Assembly (NCBI GenBank): GCA_002105175.1
Contig: MCGE01000024.1
Coordinates: forward strand, 310,001 to 374,000
Source: Absidia repens
Lineage: Eukaryota; Mucoromycota; Mucoromycetes; Mucorales; Cunninghamellaceae
DNA length: 64,000 nt
Reading direction: 5' to 3'
The notes beneath the pieces were generated by a model. It made no database searches. It was given only the letters and a program-made list of their open reading frames with translations, and was not told the origin of the DNA. Positions 1 through 10,815 of this stretch are shown in pieces; the stretch's first letter is position 1; every line of letters starts with the position of its first letter. A program made the position numbers and the translations under genes.

Positions 1-19
1 AACTTCGAACATACGAAAA

Positions 20-520
20 AGTCCACAAAATCATTTCAAATGCCGACCACGTGAATTTTTATTTACACCGATTTTTTTTGATGTCTTTCTTTTTTTCTTT
101 TTCATCATTCAACTTCTTTGAAGTCATGGTAATCTTAGATTAGTGTCAGGAATAGCTTAGAAGAGTCTTCAGATCAGGGATTACAAGATGCATGGGAAAA
201 CCCTTTCATTTTGGATTCAGGATTTTGGGACCACCTTTAGTAGATTTTTTGGAACCTTCATTAGCTTGGTTTAGTGTTAGCTTGCCCATAGTTTAAATCC
301 ATATTAAATAATATATAACTATCGTTACTTGCTTTAATAAAAATGTCCCATTAATGTCTCTCATGTATTCTGAAAGAAATCATTTTTTTTTATCAGCGCA
401 CTTCTAGAGTAGTATTAACTGTTGTTGTACTTCAATAAAAGATATCTCTTTAATATTTCTCATGCTTTGTACAATATATTATATTCCTTTTTACAAATGT
501 CATAAGTGGTCTACATAATC
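20..520 (+). repeat. Dispersed repeat family R1, forward arm (copy A)
   Basis: Forward copy of a non-coding repeat that recurs at 785-1680, 9830-10610, 22470-23530, 49200-50480 and 51300-52060. Landmarks seen in order are TTTCAAA, CCACGTGAA at 47-55, a pyrimidine tract, ATTCAACTTCTTTGAAGTCA, a block near 185 reading GGGATTACAAGATGCATGGG, and then AATAAA-containing modules near 335 and 435. It faces the reverse copy at 785-1680, so the two look like the arms of one element. No transposase or reverse transcriptase frame is visible. The left boundary may lie outside the window. Confidence 0.75.
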
Positions 521-784
521 CCCCTACCAGTGATATTTATGTCACCGCCAATATATCCTTTCGTTAAATCCTTTGTAATAATGAGCCGTCGCACTTTGGT
601 CGACGTCTTCCCAATGCTTCAGTAATTTTCGTTTAGACTCTAATGGGGGAGGGGTATTATTATTATCATGCCGTACGGAATAAAAACAATGGGCTGATGT
701 ATACAGTATGTCTAGACAAACGAAGATCATAATATTTTATAGGGAAGGTTCCGCTGTTGGCATGGTCTAGGTTCATTAGTATTG

Positions 785-1680
785 CTTGATAGGCCAACAA
801 CATTTCATATTAAATAATCCAGGATTGCCAACCACTAGGTTGGGTTTTGAGCGGGGAATGGAAGAGCAAAAGTGGACGGTGGGTGAACTAGGAAGCAGGT
901 GCTCAATAAGATACACACAAAAGTTCAACAATAACGATATTTTTCACTATAATCTGGGACATAGAGTGGTTGACTAATAACAAGAAATATTTTATTGAAG
1001 CATATTGATAGGTTCTAAAACTAAAGATGAGAGATTCATTGACACAAGAGATCTATTGGAAGGATCTAATGGGAGTTCAAGGGAATGGAGAGCTCTAATC
1101 TAAAGGGGCTTTCACATAAAGGTATTCAATATACTGTTCAAGATGCAATGAATTCTGAGCGGGTATTTGTTATTGAAGTACAACACGGTCAACAATAATG
1201 AAAACGTGTGCTGGTTATAAAAACACGGATCTATTACCCGACATGAGAGAGATTACTAGGACATTTTTCATTAAAGCACGTAAAAAGAGACATATTTTAT
1301 TCAGATATAGAAAAAAAACTATGGACAAACTAACACTAAATTAATACTAAACTAAGCTAATCAAGACTCTAAAAAGCCAACTAGTGATGATTCTAAATCC
1401 TTACTCCAAAATGAAAGGGTTTCCCCATGCATCTTGTAATCCCTGAGCTGAAAACCGTTCTAAACTAGTCCTGACACTAATCTAAGTTCAACATAACCTC
1501 AAAGAAGTTGAGTGGTGAGCAAAACTGACGTGAAAAAAAGAAAGGAAAGAAAGAAAAAACGGAAAATAAAAAAACTGGAAAAATAAAAAAACTGGAAAAA
1601 TAAAAAAAGTGGGAGAAAATAAATTCCACGTGGGCGGGGTTTGAAATATTTTTTTTGTGGCGATGGGGTTGTGAATTTTT
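785..1680 (-). repeat. Dispersed repeat family R1, reverse arm (copy 1R)
   Basis: Reverse-oriented copy ending in CCACGTGGGCGGGG (from 1626), followed by TTTGAAATATT. The block CCCCATGCATCTTGTAATCC near 1422-1441 is the reverse complement of the block near 185 in copy A. TTTTATTGAAGCATATTGAT near 990 marks the internal end, also seen in the copy at 22470. Together with copy A it forms an inverted repeat of about 1.6 kb. Nothing coding was recognised inside. Confidence 0.75.
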
Positions 1681-2586
1681 TAACAAACCAGTGATGGGAG
1701 CGTAAAAATGGAATAATTGAAGTGTAATTGGAAGTTCTGGGGAGAAAGCACTTGTTCAATCACAAATAATCCGGACCAGATTATCTCACATACAATTCAT
1801 AACAAAAAACAGACAAAGACAAAAAGAAGGAGATTACAGAGCGGACAGCATTTTTATTTCGCTTATTAATTTGAAAAGGTTCTATGCCATCTTAATAATA
1901 AATAAGTATACTCTCGCATTCTTTTCCTCCGGAATTTGGGAGTGAAAAATGGAAAGTGTCCCAAGGCATGCCCTTCATTTCGTTAACCATACTACGACCC
2001 ACCAGATCGTGGACAATATCGCTAATATAGGTGTGCTGTGAGTGCTCTACCAAAAACTTGACCTCTAATTCACCCACTAAAACTACTTTCCCACACCACA
2101 AAGGCTAGCGACAAATTGACAGTTCTAGGTTACATAATTCACATGAAACGTAACCCTATTCCCACTCTGTCGTTCCTATCAATTAACCAAGAATACGCCG
2201 CCAGCATAACCTCCACTAGACTAGTACTGAAGCTAGTTGAGCTCTAGGGACAGCATACTAAAGCACAAAATGGCTAGAGTGCCTAATTCCATCGAGGTCA
2301 CGCCTCAACAACATTTGCCTTGACTCCCAGTAGATCAATATTTTGCAAAGCTGAGAATGTTTTGAAATTGAATATAACAAATTACTTGCATGCATCATAA
2401 CGTAGTTAACAATTCACAAATATGATATCCAACATGTGATTTTTATTAAACATATGTAATGAGTGTGTGATTCTAAAAGAAATGTTTGGGGAAAGGGAAT
2501 GATATGATATATAACAGAATACTAACAAAAAATAAAAAACTAATAATAAGATGTCGAATAAAACTGACGAGGGATAACATAAGCAT
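1681..2586. other. Gene-free stretch with a repeat R1 fragment
   Basis: No gene is seen. Positions about 2105-2245 resemble an internal part of the R1 arm at 50120-50460: both carry a CAGTTCT..GGT..CA block, a CTCTGTC block and CTCCACTAGACT. The remainder is AT-rich with short open frames lacking codon character. The last bases are the 3' flank of the reverse-strand gene that ends at 2587. Confidence 0.5.
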
Positions 2587-3954
2587 CTAATCAAAAGAAG
2601 CGTGAGGTTTGCCAAATTCAATCACACCATCAGTCAACTTGTCACCATCAAACGCTTCCAGTGCCTTGAGTTCTTGTCGAATGAATTGAACGACGTACGC
2701 CAAATCAGTTGCACTGTTGGATGTAGGAGCAAAAAGGTTTCTAATGCAAAAACAAATAGAAATAGCAGTATAAGAATATATGACCATTTTGATACAACTG
2801 GCAACACTTCATTTTTACCTCCATAAAGCAGCAGCCAAAACAGGATCATCCTTACACATGCCTTCATCGTATGCAACTACACCACCGTGAAATTGAGCCA
2901 CCAAATCCTTGATATAGCTATCGATCATTCGTTGTTGTGAAATCTAGAGTCAACCCCCCCAAAAAAAGCGAGTCAGCTTCCCTTTGTCGTTTCTCCCCCC
3001 CCCCTCACATTCCACCTTGGATGACTCTGTCCACAAATCCCTCAGCATTGCCCCCCCCATGTTTACCCCATGTTCACGGATCCTGGCTTCAGAGTCTTCA
3101 AAGAGCCGATTGACTACTTCTTGAATATATAATTTTCCTTGATCATGGACACGTAAATGGACCATCAGCATCCACACATGTAACTGAGTGACCGCAAACC
3201 ATGATTGAAAGGTATCGGGTAAATTGCATTCTATATGTAAACAGATCAAGTCAGTATCATCATCGTAGAATGACCCTTTCGACGCACCCCCCTGCCATCT
3301 GTCATATATAGAGCGCGATATTTTTTTTTTTTTTTTTTTTGTTGGGAATATACGTACCGTTGACATAGAAGTCCTTGTTGAGTTCCATTTGTTGAGCACA
3401 CACATTGTAAAGTTTATGACTTGCACGAATAGCTGTTGATCCTGTAGAGTAATACCCCAACATTTTTGCCATACCATACACTAGCTTTTGAGTCGTTTCG
3501 CTGTATTTACTTTTGGTTGTGTTGGTATCTGCTGCTGTTGCTGTTGCTGTTGCTGATTGTTCGTTTGTGCTTGCAAATCGCATACTGTGTGCTGCCTATT
3601 TACGCCATAACCCATTATAACAATATAAAAAAAAATAGCCCCGCCAAATATTAGAATATGTACCCTTCTATTTTTTTTTAGACTTTCCGCCGTGATCTGC
3701 TAGAAGTTCTTTTGATTCTTACCAAAACTGGCATAGAGTTCTTGACCACTGGACGAGCCAATGATGACATGCGAAGTGTAGCCTATGTTGATCGATCATT
3801 CAACAATCATATCAAATAAACACATACATGACATAGTAGGAAGAACAATACCACGGTTAGTATATTCTGCATTTGTACACATAAAAATATAAAAAGGAAC
3901 AGTAATCTTCTGCCTTTGACTTACATTTGACTTGATTAGTTGACGCGCGATCAT
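2587..3954 (-). CDS. CBP3: Ubiquinol-cytochrome c chaperone, CBP3/UQCC1 family
   Basis: Mitochondrial assembly factor for cytochrome b and the bc1 complex (family knowledge). Exons visible on the minus strand: the core helix exon with QSWFAVTQLHVWMLMVHLRV and LFEDSEARIREHG (3230 downwards), then an exon starting ISQQRMIDSYIKDLV and carrying VVAYDEGMCKDDPVLAAALW, then the last exon starting RNLFAPTSN and stopping at 2587. The YDEG...D..LA.ALWRN signature is diagnostic of the family. An upstream exon ends KDFYVN at 3358 and joins in phase to ECNLPDTF. Further upstream, an exon reading SSSGQELYASF joins in phase to the segment with MRFASTNEQ. The first ATG (MIARQLIKS, 3954) would give a short basic mitochondrial leader, but the join of that first exon is not settled. 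One intron holds a T22 tract on the plus strand. Confidence 0.85.
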
Positions 3955-4795
3955 GGCTTTTTATATGTATTTCTGTAAACAAAAAAAAAAAAAGCCTGGT
4001 TGAATTTTTTTTTCCGCAAGCTTGTCCAAAATTTAAAACCCAGTTTTTTTTTTTTTTTTTTTTCATTCACAGTCAATAATCTTTTTTCGTTGGCTGCCCT
4101 GCTTCAAAAATTCATGCTCACAAGAAAGGAAATGTTCGGAAACCACAAACAAAGCCATGAAAATAGTCCTTTAGAAATAGGACATGATCAATAAATACTA
4201 CATCGGCTTATTTTATTTTTGTCCGGAACATTTTATATGTGGTTTTGTGGTTTTGAGATGCTCTTCCCTTGTGTGAGACTTGTAAAAAAAAAAAAAAAAA
4301 AACACAGGAATCAGCTTGAAGCAACAAATTATACTGCAAGAGATCCGAGGCTGTGCCATGACCCAATGACGTTGAAGTTTCCCTACCACCTGTAGATAAT
4401 ATGGTTTAATGAAAGAGGGGCCAATTGAGAAAAAGGTTTTTGGTTTTTCCTTTTTGATCATACATCAGTGTGATGTTATTGGATCATTGTGATAAGATAA
4501 AAAGACCGAGCATTTGTTATGATGTATGATCCTGGACACGTGGATAACCTTCATTATTGTCATTGACAGACAAAGACGTTTCCCAAAAAAAAAAAAGACA
4601 TCATAGTTGAGAATAATAAATAAACCCATGATAAAAACACAATATATATTTTTATTTATTAGAATTGTATATAAGAAGAATAAAACGAGCGACAAAGTGA
4701 AAAGAGAGATAAATGAGAGAGAGAAGGTGAAAGGGCGTGGGTATGTACTGAACTAAAGCGAATGAGTGAATAAATGACTGGGGAAGGGAACTAAT
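3955..4795. other. Intergenic, 5' of CBP3 and 3' of NEM1
   Basis: AT-rich, with A/T homopolymers at 3979-3993, 4044-4062 and 4282-4301 and no convincing coding frame. It should contain the CBP3 promoter on the 3955 side and the NEM1 3' UTR on the 4795 side. TATATATTTTTATTTATTAG around 4641 is the only low-complexity feature. Confidence 0.5.
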
Positions 4796-6063
4796 CTATA
4801 ATCCAAACCGTTGAAGTCTTAAAATGCTTCTAACATCAGAGGTAAAGCGAAGGGCATCCAGTAATGGCAGTAAATCCAATAAGCTTTCATCATTGGGTGA
4901 TTCAATCCAGCTTGATATTGGGATACCATTATCTAGAATAGGAATAAAAAAGAGTTTTTGTTTCATCATAAGCATCATTTGTGTAGCTATATTGTTTCCA
5001 AGTGAAAAAAAAGGTGTTACCTTTAAATAAATCATAGGCCACAGGACTATTGTCAACAAGACATACTTTGGCGAGATCAGGTTCAGCCATGGTGATATTC
5101 TTCAAGTAATTACCATCTTCCCTACATATACAAGACTAAAAAAAAAAAATGTTGGAGACTTTTTTAGAATATGTCATTTCCCCGCCTCCCCAAAAAAACC
5201 ACGATTCCCCAGAGCCCCCAAAGTTTGAAGACCGTGAGATTTCCCGCTCGTATATATGTAGTTTTCGTTGACCTCGATACTTACTTGTCTAAAGTAGCGA
5301 TGCGATACCATTGTTTGATCTTGATCTAACCAGTCAATGACAGGGTCTGCATATTCTGACATGGATGCAGTAAATATAACAACTTTGTACCATTGGCTTA
5401 TCTAATTTCAAAGGAGTCACAGAGAAAGGCAAAAAAGTGATCAGTATAAAATGAAGGAGATAACACCAAAAGAGGGAGGAGGAGGAAGAGGGGGAGGAAC
5501 CAAAAAAAAAAAAAAGGGGTGGGGGCAAAAGCAATGATATTGTTGAGTCTAGTGCTTATTTATCTTACCGTTTTTAAAAAAAAGTCAACATGGGGGCGTT
5601 TGTAGACTTGATAGAGTAAACTTTGTTTTTCACCTTGGACTTCAATTTGCTTCCGTTTGATACAAGAGTTGACAATATTATCGGCTTCTTGAGACCCAAG
5701 ACGGACTGAGTGCACCAAGGTTTCATCCAAATCGAGTACTAGTGTTTTGCCTTTGTAATATTGTAGAGTTCCTTTCGAGTGTGTTGTTGGACGTGAGTTA
5801 CTAGTTGTTGCTAAGGTTGCTGTATTAGAGATCTGAGTGTGGTTGCGTTTTCTTGATATTAAATGTTGTTTTGGTTTGACGATAAAAAAGGTATACACAA
5901 ATTCATAGACCAAGGAAAGATAATGATAGACATAGGATATTACTAGTTTACGTTTTCGACTTCGTACTGTTGGTATGGTGGTATTTGTAGCATTGGAAGT
6001 AAGAGTGGCAGTCAAAGTGGGCATCGAATTAGTTGCAGGGGAAGATGAAAAAAAAGAAAACAT
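4796..6063 (-). CDS. NEM1: Nuclear envelope phosphatase, Nem1/CTDNEP1 (Dullard) type
   Basis: HAD-family FCP1-homology phosphatase. In yeast and animals this type dephosphorylates lipin (Pah1) at the nuclear envelope/ER and so promotes triacylglycerol synthesis (family knowledge). The first exon has a hydrophobic segment ([20 protein letters not shown], about 5950-5885), then [18 protein letters not shown] with the DxDxT nucleophile motif, then [12 protein letters not shown]. Downstream exons read [20 protein letters not shown], then [14 protein letters not shown], then [20 protein letters not shown], and the protein ends [11 protein letters not shown] at 4796. The membrane anchor before the catalytic domain separates Nem1 from soluble SCP phosphatases. 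I place the start at the ATG at 6063; an in-frame ATG at 6150 would prefix a Lys run encoded by a poly-T tract and looks artificial. Confidence 0.88.
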
Positions 6064-6259
6064 GAACAAATAGAATAAAAAGGAGGAGTGGAGACAGTTT
6101 TTTTTTTTTTTTTTTTTTCCATCTTTTTGATTAGCATTCAGGCTCCGCATATTTTTTCTGTTGCGATGCTAGGCCAAATGTACGGCGCACTTCCCTCCAT
6201 TTTATTTCATTTTTTTTTTTTTTTCCTTCTCACCTCATTTCAGTCACTCCCTTCCTTCA
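6064..6259. promoter_or_regulatory. Short bidirectional promoter NEM1 / NT-C2 gene
   Basis: Only about 196 bp separate the divergent start codons at 6063 (-) and 6260 (+). The interval carries two T tracts (about 6099-6118 and 6210-6224), which are typical nucleosome-disfavouring poly(dA:dT) elements. No clear TATA box is present for either direction. Confidence 0.45.
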
Positions 6260-7225
6260 ATGCCGATTTCCCACTTTTTCATTTCAAAACATCGAAAGGT
6301 GGAATTCAAGATACAATTTATTATACAAGAAATAACGAACGTACCTCTGGTTAGTGGCACTTATTTTGTGAAATGGCGACTACGGAATGCTTCACCCTCA
6401 TCAAATGGCATGACAACCATGTAAGACCTTTTCCCATTTACTTTTGTCGAAAGAGAAGGTGAAACTCATTCGCTCATTATTTATCATATCAGAGAACATA
6501 TCAAGGACCATACGGTGGAATGGTATTCTACAGTGACAACTAGTGTAGAATTAGTGATTAGCAAACAGCACTTTTTACAGCCTTGTGAACTGAAACTGGA
6601 AATTTACCAAGAAGTAGGTGGTAGTAGTGCAAAACAAATAGGGTCCTTGTCAATCAATTTGTCGGAATATGCTACATCTGGATCCATCACTCGACGCTAT
6701 TTATTAGAAGAGTGCAAATTCAATTCCTTTATCAAGGTAAAGTTGGTGTTTGAGAAGGCTTGGGAAGTAGAGGGTCTGGGGTGGGGTGGGGATGGGAGAC
6801 AGCATCATACTAAAAATAAACCTTGTTAGTTGTCAATCGATATGGAACAAGTCTCCAATGTTGATGAACCATTCTCCGTGTAAGTTTAAAAATATTCCAT
6901 TTATTTATCTCTGCATATATACTCACTATATATTTGAATTATTTCTAGACCACCGTTGACCAAACCACAACGACAAAATGATATTACTGTTATGATCGCA
7001 AATACTGCCCCCGATAAGCCAGATGAAGTCTCGACTGGTAAAAAGAGGATATTTTAATTACCCGCAAACCATGTGACACAAAGTGAAATATGGCATTGAC
7101 AAATTCTTTTTTTTGTTTGGTTAGCACACTCTGTTTCTGGTAGTATTTCGGATCGCTCCATCCAACAACAACAACATCAAGCAAATGGCATTCCAAAGTC
7201 TCAGTCTACTCTATCGCTTGTAAGT

Positions 7226-7266
<41 letters not shown>

Positions 7267-7425
7267 TACAAAATCAAACCATCATTAATTTATTTATTAC
7301 CATACTTTTAGCCTCAGTATTGTAGGAACAATCCAACTTTCCTTCCCTCCGACGATCCATCCCCTTCTGACCTTGTTGAACAATTGTTTTCCCCCAAATC
7401 TGATGTTGAAACAACCTCCTGTTGA
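6260..7425 (+). CDS. NT-C2 (EEIG1/EHBP1 N-terminal C2) domain protein
   Basis: Six exons with phase-consistent GT-AG junctions: 6260-6420 (the donor is GTAAGA, so the last coding base is 6419), 6493-6736, 6830-6879, 6949-7037, 7125-7219 and 7312-7425. The protein begins MPISHFFISKHRKVEFK and runs through ITNVPLVSGTYFVKWRLRN, DHTVEWYSTVTTSVELVI, LKLEIYQEVGG, IGSLSINLSEYA and RRYLLEECKFNSFIKLSI. This is the standard NT-C2 beta-sandwich pattern (KWRL, HTVEW, GS..INLSEY, RYLL). The roughly 75-residue tail is polar, Ser/Gln-rich and ends SDVETTSC. NT-C2 domains are thought to bind membranes or Rab effectors; no function is claimed for this protein. Intron 5 contains a (TA)n microsatellite. Confidence 0.85.
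7228..7262. repeat. (TA)n microsatellite in an intron
   Basis: About 17 uninterrupted AT dinucleotides directly after the donor of the last intron of the NT-C2 gene. Self-complementary, so it can extrude as a hairpin. Confidence 0.9.
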
Positions 7426-7632
7426 TTAGTTTAGCTATCTTGACCCCATTTTTTCTGTTTGTTTGTACATCTATTTTATTTTTTGCTTTCATCATCATCT
7501 ATATGTATATAAAATCATATCATTGCCATACTTAGTTGAATATTGTCGCCCCCTGCTCCTCCACCACCCAATTTATATATTAGCTATCATTTCTTATATT
7601 CTATTTAAATCATATGTATATCTTTATTGAAT

Positions 7633-7657
7633 AAACAAACAAACAAACAAACAAACA
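7633..7657. repeat. (AAAC)n microsatellite between convergent genes
   Basis: About six AAAC units just after TTGAATAAA, which serves as a poly(A) signal for the NT-C2 gene. It lies between that gene (ends 7425) and the convergent coiled-coil gene (ends 7694). Confidence 0.85.
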
Positions 7658-7693
7658 ATTATTACTACTATTTGCCTATACTAAAAATATAAA

Positions 7694-8987
7694 TCAATAC
7701 ATGCTGCGTGCTATCTCTTCCAAAAGCCGTTCGCGTCGCTTTTCCAAGTTGGTCTACATATAAAACAAATATGCCTTAAAACACATGTACTGCCAATTGC
7801 CCACGTACCCAATTCTCTCTCACTTTTTTTTTTTTTTACCATGATATCCATTTTCTCTTGCATCCTAATATTAGCCCAATCGGTATCCTAATAATAAAAA
7901 AAAAAGAGGGAGAACTATTAGTCTTCTGTCATATATATCATCATCGTCCTCGATCACTCACAGGTGGCATATCATAATATTTTTCGAGTTGCTTTTTCAC
8001 TAGATCCAATTGTTTTTCCAATTCCACGGTTTGGTATTCCAATAATCGGATGTTGGTCACTGTAGCGTCATCGATCCTTGTCTTTGCCTTCTCCTATAAT
8101 ATATAAAAATTGATGGGTATTTTAGTTTTCGCGTTCCTGAAAAAAAAGGGATCCCCCTCCATCCAACCGCCAATCTTGCCCTCCCCCCCTTGTTGCCTAC
8201 CGTTGCCGTTTCATATTGTTTAGTTTGAAGGCGCGTTTGTTCTCTGAGCTTTTCAGCATCTTCTTGCCACTGCTGGACCATCTTTTTTTCCTTTTCCTTT
8301 CTTTGTTGTTGCATATTTGCCAGAAGCCTAGAGTCCCCTCCCAAAAAAAAGGTGTTGCAAGAGTAAGAGGATAAGTGACAAGGGATTGTTCATAATAAGC
8401 TTACTCTTTCAAGGTTTCCAGTTCCTGCTCCGTAGTCTTTTTACGTTTTTCTATAGTCCATGAGAGTTCGTCCAGATCTTGCTTCTCCAGTTCAAGGTTC
8501 ATCAAAGTCATGGTATCACGGCTTAGAGCCGTTTGATAACTACCGAAAGAATAAAAGTGTTACTCGATAATAGTGACCATGTCGAATGTTGGTGTATAAC
8601 TCTGTATCTCCCCCTCCCCCCTCAAAAAAAAGAAGAAGAAAATACCTACCTACTCCAGTTGTATTTCCGAAGACCAAGTTGCGTTGAGACCTTGGATAAA
8701 GCATCAAGCCCTATCAAAGTTGTCGACTCAAGATCACTATTGCTGATCATTGACGGAGCTACCATATCATGCACGTTAAAAGGAAAAAGAAAATGAGCGA
8801 AAGCGTCCGGTTTCGATATATTTTCTTACCGTTGTGAGTATATTCAGAAGTTACGTTGTTGGATCCAATTGTGTCTAGTAAAAAATAAATAAAAATAAAG
8901 ACAAGCAAAGGTATTATTCGAAAGATGTATGGCAGTTTTCATTCCCCGACCATTTTTTTTCACCTGCCTCATTTGACGCGCATGCAT
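7694..8987 (-). CDS. Coiled-coil protein resembling augmin subunit HAUS1
   Basis: Multi-exon minus-strand gene encoding a mostly helical, charged protein. Segments in order: DTIGSNNVTSEYTHN, APSMISNSDLESTTLIGLDA, LSKVSTQLGLRKYNW, YQTALSRDTMTLMNLELEKQ, IEKRKKTTEQELETLKE, SRLLANMQQQRKEKEKKM, QWQEDAEKLREQTRLQTK, YQTVELEKQLDLVKKQLE, KYYDMPPDTDWANIRMQEK and TNLEKRRERLLEEIARSMY, stop at 7694. The C-terminal pattern of coiled coil, L..Y.(D)(L)MPP, W/LA..(K/R)(I/V), then a closing helix matches the end of HAUS1 as I know it. HAUS1 is part of the augmin complex, which recruits gamma-tubulin to microtubules. This is resemblance in pattern, not a proven homology. The start is uncertain: the ATG at 8987 would need a weak GTCGGG donor. 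Confidence 0.5.
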
Positions 8988-9829
8988 GGATGAAATAATT
9001 CAACAATACTTTGTATATTTATATTATGAGAGCTAGGTAAGTAGAAAAAAGAAAAGAGGAGCCGTGTAGGTCATTCGATAATGATGAGTCTAGAAATACG
9101 AAAGTTGTCGAAACCACTGACCACATCTGATGCCACCCAAAGCCAGTACTGTACAATATAATGGAAATTGCACAGCCAATATCACGAGCTCCCTTAAAGC
9201 CCTTTCAATGAATATTACTATTATCGATTTCAAGCCTTTCATATGTTTTTTTTTTTGGAGTGTGAGTTTTGTAATTTGGTCGGATCCCACCGATTTAGCA
9301 TTTTTTAGTGCATTAAAAAAAAGATAGATCGGACGCCTCCGGCAACTCAGCGTTATGATAGATAACGCCTTGGGGTCAAACAGACTTCCTTTTGAATTTC
9401 TGCATTTCTTCATTATAGCCCCATATGCAACGAAAACAGTTAAAATGGATATGTACAATATGTAAAGTACAGTATATGGAAACTATAATTTATAGGAGGA
9501 GGAGACCGCACTGGGCAATATGAATAGTGAAAGGAAATAACTTCGTACTGCAAGCTAGTCACTGTGACTCTGAAGGGATAAAATATTTCATGGCGATGAC
9601 TATATCGATTCTGCGCAGACTTGCTTTATTAATAAGACTCGTAGAGAACAAATAACCTCCCTTTGATATCAAGTAACCTAGTAGCCTAAACTATTTAAGG
9701 GAAAATACTTTATAGTACTGTCTCTACTCACTACATAGCATATGCTTATTAATATGATTAAAGTTTATGAATGAGCCTATATTTCATATTAACATGACCT
9801 TGGAACTACTAACAAATTGTTCGGGCACT
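8988..9829. other. Gene-free AT-rich stretch
   Basis: No gene recognised. A minus-strand open frame at 9090-9458 has no family features and a composition like its surroundings. The 5' end of the HAUS1-like gene may extend a little into the left part. Confidence 0.4.
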
Positions 9830-10815
9830 ATAGAGAGAGAGAGATTGGGGGAGGGAGTACTTAGAGTGGGTGAATTAAGAAACATATCCTTGATAGGGTA
9901 TTCACAAGGTATCTAAAATAATGACTATGCTCATTATATAACGCGTCAGAGGATAATATTGAAATGACATATTTTATTTCAACGAATACGGTGCAATAAA
10001 CTAAAAGTGCGGGGGGGGGTCATTGTAACAAAGGATCTATCTAATGAAGGAAGTACTAGTGATATTACAAGGTGTTTTGAGGAATGGGCAATGTTAATCT
10101 AAACTGATATAGACTTCAAAACATGGGAGGAACTAGAGAGGGATATCGTTTATTGAAGCGCAGCAACGATCAACACTAATCAAAAGCGCTGATGTAATAA
10201 AACAGGGATCTATTGTACAAGACATGAGAAAGACTATTGGGACATTCTTCATTAAAGCAAGTAAAAAGTAGCGAGTTTTATTCATAAGTAGATACAAAAT
10301 ATAGACAAATTAACACTAAACTAAGCTTTCGAAGGGTCCAAAAAACCAACTAAGGGTGCGTCCAAAATCCTGAATCTAAAATGAAAGGGTTTTCCCAAGC
10401 ATCTTGTAATGCCTGTTCTGAAAACGCTTCTAAACTAGTCCTGATACTAATCTAAGTCCAACATGATCTTAAAAAAGTTGAATGATGAAGAAAAAAAAGA
10501 AAGGAAAAAAAAAAAAGAAAATGAAAAGAAAGAGAGAGCGGGGATTTTTTGAAAGTAAATAAAAATTCACGTGGGCGGGGTATGAAAACATTTTGGTATA
10601 TATTTTTTAGCAATCCTCACTCCACTTAACTTGGGCCGGCTTGGTGACTCTCACTCTTTTTTTTTTTTTTTTTTTTTTTTTTACAGAAACCGTAAATATT
10701 CAGGTATCGGCATCACGATGGCCCCTCCTTATTGTGGCTATGCACTCAATAGAGCAGCTCATCTTAGAATATATTTCCCTATTTATTGTTGTATAGTTTG
10801 CCTTATGTTATGCTA
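9830..10815 (-). repeat. Dispersed repeat family R1, reverse copy (copy 3R) with flank
   Basis: Reverse-oriented R1 arm. TTCACGTGGGCGGGGTATGA starts at 10566, AAGCATCTTGTAATGCCTG lies near 10396, and GACATGAGAAAGACTATTGG is near 10222. Beyond the CACGTG end the flank contains a T26 tract (10657-10682) and GTTTGCCTTATGTTATG near 10797, also matched in part after the copy at 51300-52060. No forward partner arm was found to its left, so this copy is solo or truncated. Confidence 0.65.

Noticed and set aside
3857..4194. Lys/Phe-rich open frames around homopolymers
   Set aside because: They are translations of A or T runs. The same holds for similar frames near 1500-1760, 15900-16400 and 58900-59140.
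9090..9458. 122-codon minus-strand ORF as a gene or as the 5' part of the HAUS1-like gene
   Set aside because: No family features, composition like flanking DNA, and no in-phase junction to the exons at 8880 and below.
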